64,000 bases of DNA from Clostridium lacusfryxellense. Its GTDB lineage: Bacteria; Bacillota; Clostridia; Clostridiales; Clostridiaceae. The position numbers were made by a program, and so were the translations under genes. Location: positions 124,001-188,000 of the forward strand of contig NZ_JAHLEB010000002.1 of assembly GCF_018861735.1 (NCBI RefSeq). Direction: 5' to 3'. The notes under the pieces were generated by a model. It ran no database searches. It was not told the DNA's origin and saw only the letters and a list, made by a program, of their open reading frames with translations. Below, in pieces: positions 21,199 through 30,430 of the stretch (the stretch's first letter is position 1; every line of letters begins with the position of its first letter).

Positions 21199-22605
21199 AT
21201 GTCTGATGTTAAAGATTTAGAAAAAAAATATGAATTAGCCTGGGACAAATATAATAAAAAAGATTTGAAAAAGGTATTTGCATTATCTGATGATTATATA
21301 GATTTTATGTCAAAATGCAAGACTGAAAGAGAGTGTGTTTCAGAGTTTATTATACTTGCCCAAAAAAATGGATATAAAAATATTGATACCTATATAAACG
21401 GAGACACTAAATTAAAAGCTGGTGATAAAGTTTATGTTAATAGCATGGGAAAAACTTTGGCATTATTTTTAATTGGATCTGAGCCTATTGAAAAAGGATT
21501 TAAAATTTTAGGTGCTCACATTGATTCGCCAAGATTAGATTTAAAACAAAATCCATTATATGAGGATTCAGATTTAGCATTAGCTAAAACACATTACTAT
21601 GGTGGAGTTAAAAAGTATCAATGGGTAACAATTCCTTTAGCTATCCATGGAGTTGTAGTTAAAAAAGATGGCACGGTGGTAAATATAGTAATAGGTGAAG
21701 ATGAAAAAGAACCAGTAGTTGGAATTTCAGATCTTTTAATTCATTTATCAGCAGATCAAATGAAAAAAACTATGGACAAAGGAATTGAAGGCGAAGATTT
21801 AAATGTGTTTATGGGAAGTATTCCGGTAGCAGACAAGGAAGCTAAAAACAGAGTTAAGTTAAATATATTAAGACTTTTAAATGATAAATACGATATAGAT
21901 GAAGAAGATTTTGTATCATCAGAACTAGAAGTAGTTCCTGCAGGCAGAGCTAGAAGTTACGGTCTTGATAGTAGCATGATTATGGCTTATGGACAGGATG
22001 ATAGAGTATGTGCATATACGTCTTATCAAGCATTAATGAACATTAAGGAAACAGATAAAACTTGTATTGTTATACTTGTGGATAAAGAAGAAGTTGGAAG
22101 TATCGGAGCAACAGGGATGCAATCGAAATTCTTTGAAAACACAGTAGCTGAGATTGTCAATTTAATGGGAGAATATAGTGATTTAAAAGTACGTAGAGCA
22201 TTAGCAAATTCTAAAATGCTATCGTCAGACGTAAGTGCAGCATATGATCCAAACTTTCCATCAGTTATGGAAAAACGTAATGCAGCATATTTTGGAAAAG
22301 GTATAGTTTTAAACAAGTATACTGGAGCTCGTGGGAAAAGTGGATGTAACGATGCAAATCCAGAATTTATTGCGCAACTTAGGACTATAATGGATAAGCA
22401 TAACGTTTCTTGGCAGACATCAGAGCTTGGAAAAGTAGATCAAGGCGGCGGTGGTACAATAGCTTATATATTAGCTGAGTATGGTATGCAAGTAATTGAT
22501 TCAGGAGTTGCTCTTCATAACATGCATGCGCCACTAGAAATTGCAAGTAAGGCAGATATATATGAAGCACTTAGAGCTTACGAAGCATTTTTGCTAGAAA
22601 TATAG
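21199..22605 (+). CDS. M18-family aminopeptidase
   Basis: 468 residues from the ATG at 21199 (AAGGAGG ends 10 bases upstream; an earlier ATG at 21166 has no site). Zinc-binding motifs of the M18/M42 clan are visible: GAHIDSPRLDLK, YGQDDRVCAYTS, LVDKEEVGSIGATG and NMHAPLEIASKAD. It is a cytosolic dodecameric-type metallo-aminopeptidase removing N-terminal, often acidic or neutral, residues from peptides. Family members are near 430-470 residues, so it is full length. Confidence 0.92.
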   Translation: MSDVKDLEKKYELAWDKYNKKDLKKVFALSDDYIDFMSKCKTERECVSEFIILAQKNGYKNIDTYINGDTKLKAGDKVYVNSMGKTLALFLIGSEPIEKGFKILGAHIDSPRLDLKQNPLYEDSDLALAKTHYYGGVKKYQWVTIPLAIHGVVVKKDGTVVNIVIGEDEKEPVVGISDLLIHLSADQMKKTMDKGIEGEDLNVFMGSIPVADKEAKNRVKLNILRLLNDKYDIDEEDFVSSELEVVPAGRARSYGLDSSMIMAYGQDDRVCAYTSYQALMNIKETDKTCIVILVDKEEVGSIGATGMQSKFFENTVAEIVNLMGEYSDLKVRRALANSKMLSSDVSAAYDPNFPSVMEKRNAAYFGKGIVLNKYTGARGKSGCNDANPEFIAQLRTIMDKHNVSWQTSELGKVDQGGGGTIAYILAEYGMQVIDSGVALHNMHAPLEIASKADIYEALRAYEAFLLEI

Positions 22606-22621
22606 AATTAAAAAGTATTTA

Positions 22622-22786
22622 TTACTACAGCTGCATCTTACTACGCTGATTAATTCTAAACCGATTTTAATGAAAGATACTAAAAAGTAAAAACTCGCTA
22701 ACGCTCAAACATTTACTTTTCTTAACGTATCTTACATTAAAATCACTTAAGAATTACTAATGCTTGTTCGAATGCAGTTTACGTAA
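22622..22786. repeat. 165-bp imperfect palindrome
   Basis: Arms share one centre at about 22704: TTACTACAGCTGCAT (22622) with ATGCAGTTTACGTAA (to 22786); GATTTTAAT (22663-22671) with ATTAAAATC (22736-22744); AAGATAC (22674-22680) with GTATCTT (22727-22733); AAAAGTAAA with TTTACTTTT (22712-22720). The loop reads CTCGCTAACGCTC. No open frame. It looks like a small non-autonomous element (MITE or REP type) or a structured RNA. Confidence 0.75.
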
Positions 22787-22828
22787 TATATACTTTTTTT
22801 AGTGATTTAAAAGAAAGAAATTTATAAG

Positions 22829-22881
22829 AAAAGGAGATGTCTCTTTCATGATTTTTAATCATGAAAGAGACATCTCCTTTT
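22829..22881. terminator. Bidirectional terminator, 24-bp perfect stem
   Basis: Arms 22829-22852 and 22858-22881 are exact inverted repeats (AAAAGGAGATGTCTCTTTCA at the outer left) with a 5-base loop. It touches the stop codon of the PHP gene on the - strand and faces the aminopeptidase gene from the other side. Confidence 0.85.
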
Positions 22882-23713
22882 ATGAATCTAATTCTTTTAC
22901 AAACTTTTCTAGGTCATCAGTACTTAAGAAAACTGAGCCAACTTGGCCATGACCTGTGTCCGATGTTGAAATACCATGAAAATCTGAACCTGCAGTAATA
23001 AACTTACCGTATTCTTTCGCTTTCGTTTTTAAAAGAGTCTTTTGTTTTTTTGTATTTATTGGGTAAACTGCTTCAACACCATCAAAATCAAGACTTAACA
23101 TTTCATCTATAGAAGATTTTTTAATGAGAACAGGGTGTGCAAGTACAACTAATGCATTTACTTTTTTTAATATGCTAATACCATCAGCTGTTGAAATTCT
23201 CTTAATATGCACATATGCTGGGCTATCGTTTGAAAGGAAAGTATCAAATATATATGTCCATTCATATTTGTAACCAGCATTAATTATTGCTTTTGCTATA
23301 TGTGGCCTTGCTATTACACCTTGTGCTACATCTAAAACATCTTCGTATTTTATTTTAATCTTAAAAAATGTATCTAGATTTTCTACTATTTTTTTAGCTC
23401 TAAATATTCGAGAGTCTTCAATATCATTTAAGAATTTTTGAAAATCATCATCTTTATATTTATCATCTTTAAAATAACCTAAAATGTGAATGCTTTCATT
23501 GTTGTGGATAGTAGATAGTTCTATACCAGGGATTACCCTTATATTATTGTTTATACCTTCTCTAACTCCTTCTTCAACGTTTAGTGTAGTATCATGGTCT
23601 GTTATTGCAATAATATCTAAACCATTTAGAGAAGCTTCATGAATTAGTTCCTTAGGACTTAGTTTTCCATCAGATGCATTTGTATGGAGATGGAAATCAC
23701 CTCGATTGTACAT
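22880..23713 (-). CDS. PHP-domain phosphoesterase (YciV/RNase AM-like)
   Basis: 277 residues. The metal motifs of the PHP family are in order: H8-L-H10, AITDHDT (37-43), GIELS near 65, AHPV near 195, and SDFHG near 243. The architecture matches the bacterial PHP group that hydrolyses 3',5'-nucleoside bisphosphates or trims RNA 5' ends (YciV/RNase AM); the exact substrate is inferred. ATG follows GAGGTGAT. Confidence 0.85.
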   Translation of the reverse strand: MYNRGDFHLHTNASDGKLSPKELIHEASLNGLDIIAITDHDTTLNVEEGVREGINNNIRVIPGIELSTIHNNESIHILGYFKDDKYKDDDFQKFLNDIEDSRIFRAKKIVENLDTFFKIKIKYEDVLDVAQGVIARPHIAKAIINAGYKYEWTYIFDTFLSNDSPAYVHIKRISTADGISILKKVNALVVLAHPVLIKKSSIDEMLSLDFDGVEAVYPINTKKQKTLLKTKAKEYGKFITAGSDFHGISTSDTGHGQVGSVFLSTDDLEKFVKELDS

Positions 23714-23942
23714 ATAATCACCTCAAATTTAATGTTTAACTAGTTATATATTAAGTATACACCATACTTGTATGCTAGTTTACGTTTATGTGTCTAATAC
23801 CATTTTACCTAATAATGTGTAATATATAAAGGGTTTTAATAAATAATTATTATCAATTGCCATTTAATAAAATATTTAATAGCGATATATATGTTGTAAT
23901 CCATTTCATTGAATTAATCATAATGATTTTTTTTAAGGTATT

Positions 23943-23951
23943 TGATATAAT
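23943..23951 (+). promoter_or_regulatory. Extended -10 promoter of the folate operon
   Basis: TGATATAAT (23943-23951), 31 bases before the pabA start. No good -35 box. A small palindrome, AATCATAATGATT, lies just upstream (about 23916-23928) and could be an operator. Confidence 0.5.
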
Positions 23952-23981
23952 AGTTAATTATAACAGAATAGGAGAACAATT

Positions 23982-24575
23982 ATGTTTTTGATGATAGACA
24001 ATTATGATTCATTTGTATACAACCTAGTCAGATACTTTGAAGAGCTAGGTGAGAAAATAGTAGTATATAGAAATGATAAAGTTACATTCGAGGATATAAA
24101 AAGAATTAATCCAGAAGCGATAATTATATCACCTGGCCCAAAATCTCCAGAATGTGCAGGTAGTTGCATGGAAATAGTAGAAAAATTTAAAGGGAGCATA
24201 CCTATTTTAGGTATATGTTTAGGTCATCAGATTATTGGTAAGGTATTTGGTGGTAAAATTATACATGGACATGAACCAGTGCATGGAAAAGTATTTGATG
24301 TAAATCATAGTGGAAAATATATGTTTAAGAATATTGTGAGCCCAATGAAGGTTACAAGATACCACTCATTAATAATAGAACGAGAATCTTTGCCAGAGGT
24401 ATTAGAAATAACTAGTGAGACTGATGATAAAGTTATAATGGGCGTAAGACATAAGGAATTTTTAATTGAGGGGGTACAATTTCACCCTGAAGCAGAACTT
24501 ACGCAATATGGACATGAACTTCTCAAAAATTTTATTGATGAGGTTAAAATTAAAAACAAAATTACTAAAGAATAA
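23982..24575 (+). CDS. pabA: Aminodeoxychorismate/anthranilate synthase, glutamine amidotransferase subunit
   Basis: 197 residues, class I glutamine amidotransferase. MIDNYDSFVYNLVRYFEELGE opens the family; the catalytic Cys is C79 in GICLGHQ, and the His/Glu pair is in QFHPEAE. It supplies ammonia to PabB. Placement before pabB and pabC and in front of folP argues for a role in folate rather than tryptophan, though such subunits can serve both. Confidence 0.93.
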   Translation: MFLMIDNYDSFVYNLVRYFEELGEKIVVYRNDKVTFEDIKRINPEAIIISPGPKSPECAGSCMEIVEKFKGSIPILGICLGHQIIGKVFGGKIIHGHEPVHGKVFDVNHSGKYMFKNIVSPMKVTRYHSLIIERESLPEVLEITSETDDKVIMGVRHKEFLIEGVQFHPEAELTQYGHELLKNFIDEVKIKNKITKE

Positions 24576-24584
24576 GGTGAAAAA

Positions 24585-25934
24585 ATGAAACTAATAATTG
24601 AAGAATTCAATACTAAACTTGATGGTTTTGATATATATTCAATATTTAAAGATGATGTTAATACTATATTATTGGATAGTGGTCGTGACGAGAAAACGCT
24701 CGGTAGGTATTCCTTTATAGGTATTAATCCATTTTTAACATTTAAAAGTAAAAATGGTATGTGCTTTAAGAATGAAGAAATATATTTGGGGGATACCTTT
24801 GAGGAGATAAATAAAATTCTAAAGGAATATGATTTAGAAAATAATACCGAGCTGCCTTTTGTGGCTGGTGGTATAAGATATTTTTCTTACGACTTGGGTA
24901 GAGAAATAGAAGAGTTGCCAATTATAGCTAAAGAAGATATAGATATTCCTCATTGTTATTATAATTTTTATGATAACATCATCATTTTAGATAATTTTGA
25001 AAAAATCGTATATGTATCTGCACTAGGAATACTTAAATCTCAGAAAGAAAGTATTGAAGATATTAAACGACGTATACAAAAGGGTAATAAAATTATTTAT
25101 GATAAAGTAGGAGACATAACGAATAAATTTACTTCTGGTTTTGAAAAAAGCAAGTATATAGATACTGTATCAAAAGTAAGAGATTATATAAAAAGCGGTG
25201 ATATATATATTACTAATTTATCTCAAAGATTTAGTTGTAGTATTAGTAAAAATGCATATGAAATATATAAAGATTTAAGACACATAAATCCAGCTCCGTT
25301 TGCTGCATTTATGAATTTTGAGGATTTTAATATAATATGCTCTTCGCCAGAAAGATTTTTGAAAATTAATAAGGGAATTGTAGAAACAAGGCCTATAAAA
25401 GGTACTATGCCAAGAGGAATAGATATAGAAAAGGACTTGGAAAATAAAAACATATTGATAAATAGCGAAAAGGACAAAGCAGAACTTCTAATGGTAGTAG
25501 ATTTAGAAAGAAATGATCTAAGTAAAGTCTGTAGTCCTGGTTCAGTTAAAGTAACAGAACTTTTTAAATTAGAGGAGTATAGTACAGTTTTTCATTTAGT
25601 ATCTACAATAGTAGGCAAGTTAAAAGATGAGATAAGTTCAATAGACTGTATTAAAGCTTGTTTTCCAGGAGGATCGATAACAGGAACACCTAAAATACGT
25701 TCCATGGAGATTATTGAGGAATTAGAACCTGTACGAAGAAATATATATACGGGGGCTCTGGGATATTTGGGGTTTGACGGAAATGTGGATTTAAATATAA
25801 TTATTAGGACAATTTTAATAAAAGATAAGAATGCTTATTTTGGGGTGGGCGGGGGTATAACTTGGGATTCAAATGAAAAATTTGAATATGATGAAACCTT
25901 AGATAAAGCAAGGGCTCTAATGCGAGTGCTGTAA
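24585..25934 (+). CDS. pabB: Aminodeoxychorismate synthase component I
   Basis: 449 residues of the chorismate-binding family. The C-terminal two thirds hold the active-site blocks PIKGTMPRG, AELLMVVDLERNDLSKVC, and GGSITGTPKIRSMEIIEELEP, with IYTGALGYLGFDG and FGVGGGITWDS at the end. The PIKGT lysine block is that of PabB rather than TrpE. It adds ammonia to chorismate to form 4-amino-4-deoxychorismate. Nine bases after pabA. Confidence 0.94.
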   Translation: MKLIIEEFNTKLDGFDIYSIFKDDVNTILLDSGRDEKTLGRYSFIGINPFLTFKSKNGMCFKNEEIYLGDTFEEINKILKEYDLENNTELPFVAGGIRYFSYDLGREIEELPIIAKEDIDIPHCYYNFYDNIIILDNFEKIVYVSALGILKSQKESIEDIKRRIQKGNKIIYDKVGDITNKFTSGFEKSKYIDTVSKVRDYIKSGDIYITNLSQRFSCSISKNAYEIYKDLRHINPAPFAAFMNFEDFNIICSSPERFLKINKGIVETRPIKGTMPRGIDIEKDLENKNILINSEKDKAELLMVVDLERNDLSKVCSPGSVKVTELFKLEEYSTVFHLVSTIVGKLKDEISSIDCIKACFPGGSITGTPKIRSMEIIEELEPVRRNIYTGALGYLGFDGNVDLNIIIRTILIKDKNAYFGVGGGITWDSNEKFEYDETLDKARALMRVL

Positions 25935-26006
25935 GCTAGTTAATAAAGTTATATAATAGTTGTTCAACTTGCAATTTGTCGCTAAGGTGGCAACTAGGAG
26001 GGTGTT

Positions 26007-26789
26007 ATGATATTGATAAATGGTAACTTAAATGAAGACAAGATATCTTTAGATAGTGGGTTTTTCTTTGGGAGAGGAGTATTTGAGACCTTGCTCGTAA
26101 AAGAAGAACCAATACTTCTGGTGGAGCATTTACAAAGGCTAAATGGAGGTCTTACTACATTAGGCATTAATAAAAAGATTACTCTAGCAGAAATTTATAA
26201 TGCTACGAAAAAACTTGATTGCAAGAATTGTGTTCTTAAGATCATGGTATCTGATAAAAACACTATATTTACTACAAGGGAAATTTCATATAAGCATAGC
26301 GATTATGAGCGTGGATTTTCATTAGGATTAAGTGATGTTAGAAGAAATGCTTTTTCAAATTTGACATATGTGAAGTCATTTAACTACGTTGAAAACATAA
26401 TTGAGCGGGATAAAATCATAAAAAAAGGTTATAATGAAGCCATATTTCTAAACACAGAGGGTTTTATAACTGAGGGAGCTGTAAGCAATATATTTTTTAT
26501 TAACAATGGAGTTATATTTACCCCAAAGATAAAATGTGGGTTATTACCGGGTATTTTGCGGGGTTTTATTATTAATAATTCATTATCGATGGATTTAAAA
26601 GTACAAGAGGGAGAGTTTACATTAGATGATTTAATGGAAGCTGAGGGCGTTTTTATTACTAATAGTGTCATGGGTATAATGAAAATAAGGAAAATAGAAG
26701 ATAAAGTTCTTACTGAAAGTACAGTTGTAGCAGCAATAAAAAGATATTATGATAGATATGTAGAAAATTATAAGTCGAATAGACATTAA
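26007..26789 (+). CDS. pabC: Aminodeoxychorismate lyase (PLP, class IV)
   Basis: 260 residues of the fold-type IV aminotransferase family. The PLP-binding lysine is in VKSFNYVENI (about 125), and ITEGAVSNIFFI and CGLLPGILRG are the usual phosphate-binding blocks. It releases pyruvate to give p-aminobenzoate. Branched-chain aminotransferases share the fold, but the context makes PabC far more likely. Confidence 0.9.
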   Translation: MILINGNLNEDKISLDSGFFFGRGVFETLLVKEEPILLVEHLQRLNGGLTTLGINKKITLAEIYNATKKLDCKNCVLKIMVSDKNTIFTTREISYKHSDYERGFSLGLSDVRRNAFSNLTYVKSFNYVENIIERDKIIKKGYNEAIFLNTEGFITEGAVSNIFFINNGVIFTPKIKCGLLPGILRGFIINNSLSMDLKVQEGEFTLDDLMEAEGVFITNSVMGIMKIRKIEDKVLTESTVVAAIKRYYDRYVENYKSNRH

Positions 26790-26815
26790 TCTAAAGGGGT
26801 TGAAATCAAAATTCA

Positions 26816-27298
26816 ATGAATAATCAAATAGATCATATTATAGAAAATCATAGTTTTCAGTATAATTTAAGGAAGATAGAGAAAATGGAAAAAAATAGAG
26901 AGTTTTGTAAACATGATATGCAACACTTTTTAGATGTGGCAAGACTTATGTACATAATTAATCTAGAAAATGATTTGAATCTGCCTAAATACATAATTTA
27001 TACTACTGCTCTTTTGCATGATATAGGTCGGGGAGAGGAATATGAAAATGGGATCGATCACAATATTGCTAGTGTGCATATTGCTAAAAAAATATTGAAT
27101 GAGTGCAAGTATGATATCAAAGAAATAAATGAGATTTTAGAGGCAATAGGAAACCATAGAAATAATACTGAAAGTTTTAATAGTTTAAGTGATATTTTAT
27201 ATAAGTGTGACAAGCTATCAAGGAATTGTATTAACTGTAGTGCTATTGATAAGTGTAAATGGCCTCAAGATAAACAAAATTTGAAGATAACTTACTAA
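26816..27298 (+). CDS. HD-domain phosphohydrolase within the folate operon
   Basis: 160 residues. The HD metal residues appear as H33/H37, H68-D69 (LLHDIGRG), H82 and D132. A cysteine group follows (C131, C138, C141, C147 in CDKLSRNCINCSAIDKCKW), which could be a second metal site. It lies between pabC and folP in the same direction. HD proteins hydrolyse phosphate esters, often nucleotides. Since the cluster has no dihydroneopterin triphosphate pyrophosphatase, it is a candidate for that step; this is inference from position. The AAAGGGG site is rather far (16 bases) from the ATG. Confidence 0.8.
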   Translation: MNNQIDHIIENHSFQYNLRKIEKMEKNREFCKHDMQHFLDVARLMYIINLENDLNLPKYIIYTTALLHDIGRGEEYENGIDHNIASVHIAKKILNECKYDIKEINEILEAIGNHRNNTESFNSLSDILYKCDKLSRNCINCSAIDKCKWPQDKQNLKITY

Positions 27299-27356
27299 AA
27301 ACTTGAAATTCATAGAGGCAAAAAATACATAAGAACTTATAGAAGGGAAGGAATAT

Positions 27357-28163
27357 ATGAGAATAGGTATTCAAGATTTTGAGATAGGTAAAAGAACTTA
27401 CATAATGGGAATATTAAATGTTACACCTGATTCTTTTTCTGATGGGGGAAGATTTAATGATATTGGATCAGCGATAAATCAGGCAAAGATAATGGTGGCA
27501 CAGGGAGCGGACATTATTGATATTGGAGGAGAATCAACAAGGCCTGGTCATGCTTCTGTTAGCGAGGAAGAGGAAATAAAAAGAGTGATTCCAATTATAG
27601 AGGCCTTAAAGAAGGAGATAAGCGTTCCTATTTCTATAGATACATATAAAGGTAAGGTTGCAGAACTTGCCTTAGAGGCTGGAGCGGATATGATTAATGA
27701 TATCTGGGGGTTTAAGAAGGATGACTATATTGCAAAAGTCGCAGCTAAGTACAATGTGCCTTGTTGTCTAATGCACAATAGGGATAATAAAAATTATAAA
27801 AATTTAATTGATGACGTGTTAAAGGATTTAGAGGAAAGTATTGCCATTGCACTAAAAGCAGGAGTAAAAAGGGGAAATATTATTTTGGATCCAGGCATTG
27901 GGTTTGCAAAAAGCTATGAGGATAATTTGAGAACTATGAACAATCTAGAAAAGTTACATAGTTTAGGATACCCAGTACTACTTGGAACTTCAAGAAAAAC
28001 TATGATAGGATTTGCACAAGGGTTAGATACTAGTGAAAGGCTTGAGGGGACCCTTGCAACTACGACTATTGGTATAATGAAGGGCTGCGAATTTATAAGG
28101 GTTCATGATATAAAAGAAAATAAAAGAGTTTGCGTTTTAACAGATGCCATATTTAGAAGTTAG
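27357..28163 (+). CDS. folP: Dihydropteroate synthase
   Basis: 268 residues, the sulfonamide target. GILNVTPDSFSDGG, IIDIGGESTRPGH, PISIDTYKGKVAELALEAGADMINDIWG, and LGTSRKTMIG are the conserved TIM-barrel blocks binding pterin pyrophosphate and p-aminobenzoate. It joins the product of pabABC to the pterin made by the next gene. Good GAAGGGAAGGA site. Confidence 0.97.
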   Translation: MRIGIQDFEIGKRTYIMGILNVTPDSFSDGGRFNDIGSAINQAKIMVAQGADIIDIGGESTRPGHASVSEEEEIKRVIPIIEALKKEISVPISIDTYKGKVAELALEAGADMINDIWGFKKDDYIAKVAAKYNVPCCLMHNRDNKNYKNLIDDVLKDLEESIAIALKAGVKRGNIILDPGIGFAKSYEDNLRTMNNLEKLHSLGYPVLLGTSRKTMIGFAQGLDTSERLEGTLATTTIGIMKGCEFIRVHDIKENKRVCVLTDAIFRS

Positions 28164-28197
28164 GAAAATAACTTAGGTATAAAGAGGAGATAATACT

Positions 28198-29013
28198 ATG
28201 GATAAAATATACATAAGAGATTTAGAAATTTACGCCAATCATGGTGTTTTTCAAGAGGAAAAAACCTTAGGACAACGATTCTTAATTTCTTTAGAACTTT
28301 TCCTGAGTTTAAGAGAAGCCGGAACTACTGATGATATAATGAAAACTGTTCATTATGGTGAGCTTTGTCACCTAGTGGAGGAAGAATTCAAGAAGGAAAG
28401 TTATGATCTAATAGAAAGAGCTACAGAGAAGGTAGCCGAGTTCATACTTTTAAAATATGATTTGGTTCAAAGAGTAAAGGTTAAAATTAAAAAGCCTTGG
28501 GCGCCTATTGGTAGGCCACTTCAATATGTGGCGGTAGAGGTAGATAGATGTTGGCATACTTCATATATTGGTATAGGTGGAAATATGGGGGACAAGGACA
28601 AAAATGTAAAAATGGCCTTAGAACAAATAAGTAATTCTTATCATACAAAAATAACGAAAACGTCAAAACTTTATGAAACTAAGCCAGTTGGATATCTAGA
28701 GCAAGATGATTTTTTGAATTGCGCCATTGAGGTCAAAACGCTTTTAAATCCATTAGAACTTGTAAGATTCTTATTATCTATTGAAAAGGAATTAAAACGT
28801 GAGAGGGTTATAAGATGGGGGCCTAGAACAGTAGATTTGGATGTGTTATTGTATGATAATATTACTAGTTCATTAGAAGAAATAATATTGCCTCATCCTA
28901 GAATGCAAGAACGAATGTTTGTTTTAGAGCCATTAAGTGATATAGCACCTTATGTTATTCATCCGATTTTGAATAAGACTATTATTCAAATGAAAGAATC
29001 TTTAATAAAATAA
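28198..29013 (+). CDS. folB-folK: FolB-FolK fusion: dihydroneopterin aldolase / HPPK
   Basis: 271 residues with two folate enzymes in one chain. Residues 1-120 are dihydroneopterin aldolase (YIRDLEIYANHGVFQEEKTLGQRF; KVKIKKPWAPIG). Residues 122-271 are 6-hydroxymethyl-7,8-dihydropterin pyrophosphokinase (YIGIGGNMGDKDKN, YETKPVGYLEQDDFLN, RWGPRTVDLDVLLY, PHPRMQERMFVLEPL). The fusion is common in clostridia. It makes the pyrophosphorylated pterin used by FolP. Confidence 0.96.
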   Translation: MDKIYIRDLEIYANHGVFQEEKTLGQRFLISLELFLSLREAGTTDDIMKTVHYGELCHLVEEEFKKESYDLIERATEKVAEFILLKYDLVQRVKVKIKKPWAPIGRPLQYVAVEVDRCWHTSYIGIGGNMGDKDKNVKMALEQISNSYHTKITKTSKLYETKPVGYLEQDDFLNCAIEVKTLLNPLELVRFLLSIEKELKRERVIRWGPRTVDLDVLLYDNITSSLEEIILPHPRMQERMFVLEPLSDIAPYVIHPILNKTIIQMKESLIK

Positions 29014-29050
29014 CAAATACCTTATACCTTATTCAGGTATAAGGTATTTG
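29014..29050. terminator. Bidirectional terminator after folB-folK
   Basis: Perfect 16-bp inverted repeat CAAATACCTTATACCT (29014-29029) and AGGTATAAGGTATTTG (29035-29050), 5-base loop. It starts at the folK stop and contains the stop codon of the convergent lipoprotein gene. Confidence 0.8.
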
Positions 29051-29514
29051 CATAGACCATAAAGATTGTAGTTCTTATACATTTTACTTGTGTCAATATA
29101 ATCCATATTGAAGTCGCCATCCCATGGATAAATTGAAATATATCTTTCGTCATAAATATTTATAACATATTTATTTTCACTAAATGTCATAAATATTTTA
29201 TATATTGGTTTAGCAGGTAAGTTTGATGGTCTAGACACGAAACTAGAGTTAGTTAATGAATTGAAAAACTGTGAGGTAGTAGTTAAATCCTCTTTAGAAA
29301 AATCTTTCTTCTTATAAAAATTCATATATAAGGCATAAAGCTCATTAGGAGTTTTAAGTGACATATCTTTCATTAATAATTTGGTGTAATAATAATTTGT
29401 TGGTTTACTTTTATTAAAAACTTTTTTATTAAAATTGTATTTACACCCGAAAAGGCTGAAAGAAAAAAACACACATATTACAAGTGAAATATATTTATTT
29501 CTATTAATACCCAA
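29029..29514 (-). CDS. Small lipoprotein of unknown function
   Basis: 161 residues from a TTG at 29514 (AAAGGA is 9 bases upstream; a GTG at 29535 is an alternative giving 168). The N-terminus is a lipoprotein signal: NRNK, a hydrophobic stretch ISLVICVFFSFSLF, then the lipobox Cys in LFGC. The mature part is basic and aromatic (YNFNKKVFNKSKP, then YAYMNFYKKKDF-like stretches) with no domain I can name with certainty; clostridial DUF4883 lipoproteins are a possible match. Expected on the outer face of the membrane. Confidence 0.7.
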   Translation of the reverse strand: MGINRNKYISLVICVFFSFSLFGCKYNFNKKVFNKSKPTNYYYTKLLMKDMSLKTPNELYALYMNFYKKKDFSKEDLTTTSQFFNSLTNSSFVSRPSNLPAKPIYKIFMTFSENKYVINIYDERYISIYPWDGDFNMDYIDTSKMYKNYNLYGLCKYLIPE

Positions 29515-29722
29515 ACAACCACATCCTTTAACCACATTGAAGTACTACAGGTTATAAATTGTTACACAACTAATGAATAGCTTCGCCTATGATTCAACGC
29601 TCTTGTAAATAAAATATGTTGAATCTTTATTTTTTAGTACACAAAATTGCCCTAATTGCATATTTTAAAATAAGAGTTAAAAAATACGCTTAAAAAAAAT
29701 GCTTTATTAGAGGGGGATTATT

Positions 29723-30226
29723 TTGAAATATGGAATTGATATTGGCCATAATTGCCCACCTGCAGACATGGGATACGTGGGTATAAAAAATGAGGATGAG
29801 TTAAATAAAGAAGTTGGAGATATCGTCATGGAAAAACTAAAACTGCTTAAGCATGATGTAGTCAAGTGCACTCCTAGAGGCGATTCTAATTTGAGTAATT
29901 CACTTTATAGGAGAGTTACTAATGCAAATGAAGAAAATGTAGATGTGTATGTGTCTATTCATTTTAACGGAGGACGTGGAAAGGGAACAGAAGTTTATGC
30001 AATTTCAAAGGAGAGTAAAGAAATAGCTAAAAGAGTTGTAATTGAGATAGCAAAATTAGGTTATGTTAATAGAGGAGTAAAGAATGGTAACTTTTTATAT
30101 GTATTAAAAAACACAAAAATGCCTGCAATACTTTTAGAAGGTGGATTTGTAGATTCTAAAGAAGATATGGATAGATTTAATGCGGAAAACATAGCAAACG
30201 CAATTGTAAATGGATTAATAGGCTGA
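29723..30226 (+). CDS. N-acetylmuramoyl-L-alanine amidase (Amidase_3)
   Basis: 167 residues, only the catalytic domain. Zinc ligands fit H9 (IGHN), a Glu near 24-26 and H80 (VSIHFNGG); the catalytic Glu is E139 in ILLEGGFVDS. It cleaves the bond between muramic acid and the stem peptide. There is no signal peptide and no wall-binding domain, so it is either released by mother-cell lysis during sporulation or is a phage-like lysin; the short form resembles clostridial endolysin domains. TTG start after GAGGGGGAT. Confidence 0.87.
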   Translation: MKYGIDIGHNCPPADMGYVGIKNEDELNKEVGDIVMEKLKLLKHDVVKCTPRGDSNLSNSLYRRVTNANEENVDVYVSIHFNGGRGKGTEVYAISKESKEIAKRVVIEIAKLGYVNRGVKNGNFLYVLKNTKMPAILLEGGFVDSKEDMDRFNAENIANAIVNGLIG

Positions 30227-30268
30227 TGATATATTCAATTGATTAAAATGAATTGTAATAGTTGTATT

Positions 30269-30304
30269 AAAAAAACCAGTACTATTTTTAGTACTGGTTT
30301 TTTT
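30269..30304 (+). terminator. Terminator after the amidase gene
   Basis: ACCAGTACT (30275-30283) pairs with AGTACTGGT (30290-30298), flanked by A7 and T7. Confidence 0.9.
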
Positions 30305-30430
30305 GTTAACTTCAAACATATCAACATTTTAAAAATGTAGATATATGGTTTAGAGTGTGAATTTTTATGGTAATAAGTAAAAGTTTATAATATTACAATT
30401 TTTTTTAATAAAAGTAAAAAATATAAGGAT

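Noticed and set aside
22829-22881. Strong hairpin considered as a riboswitch or small RNA
   Set aside because: A simple perfect stem at the ends of two facing genes is best read as a shared terminator.
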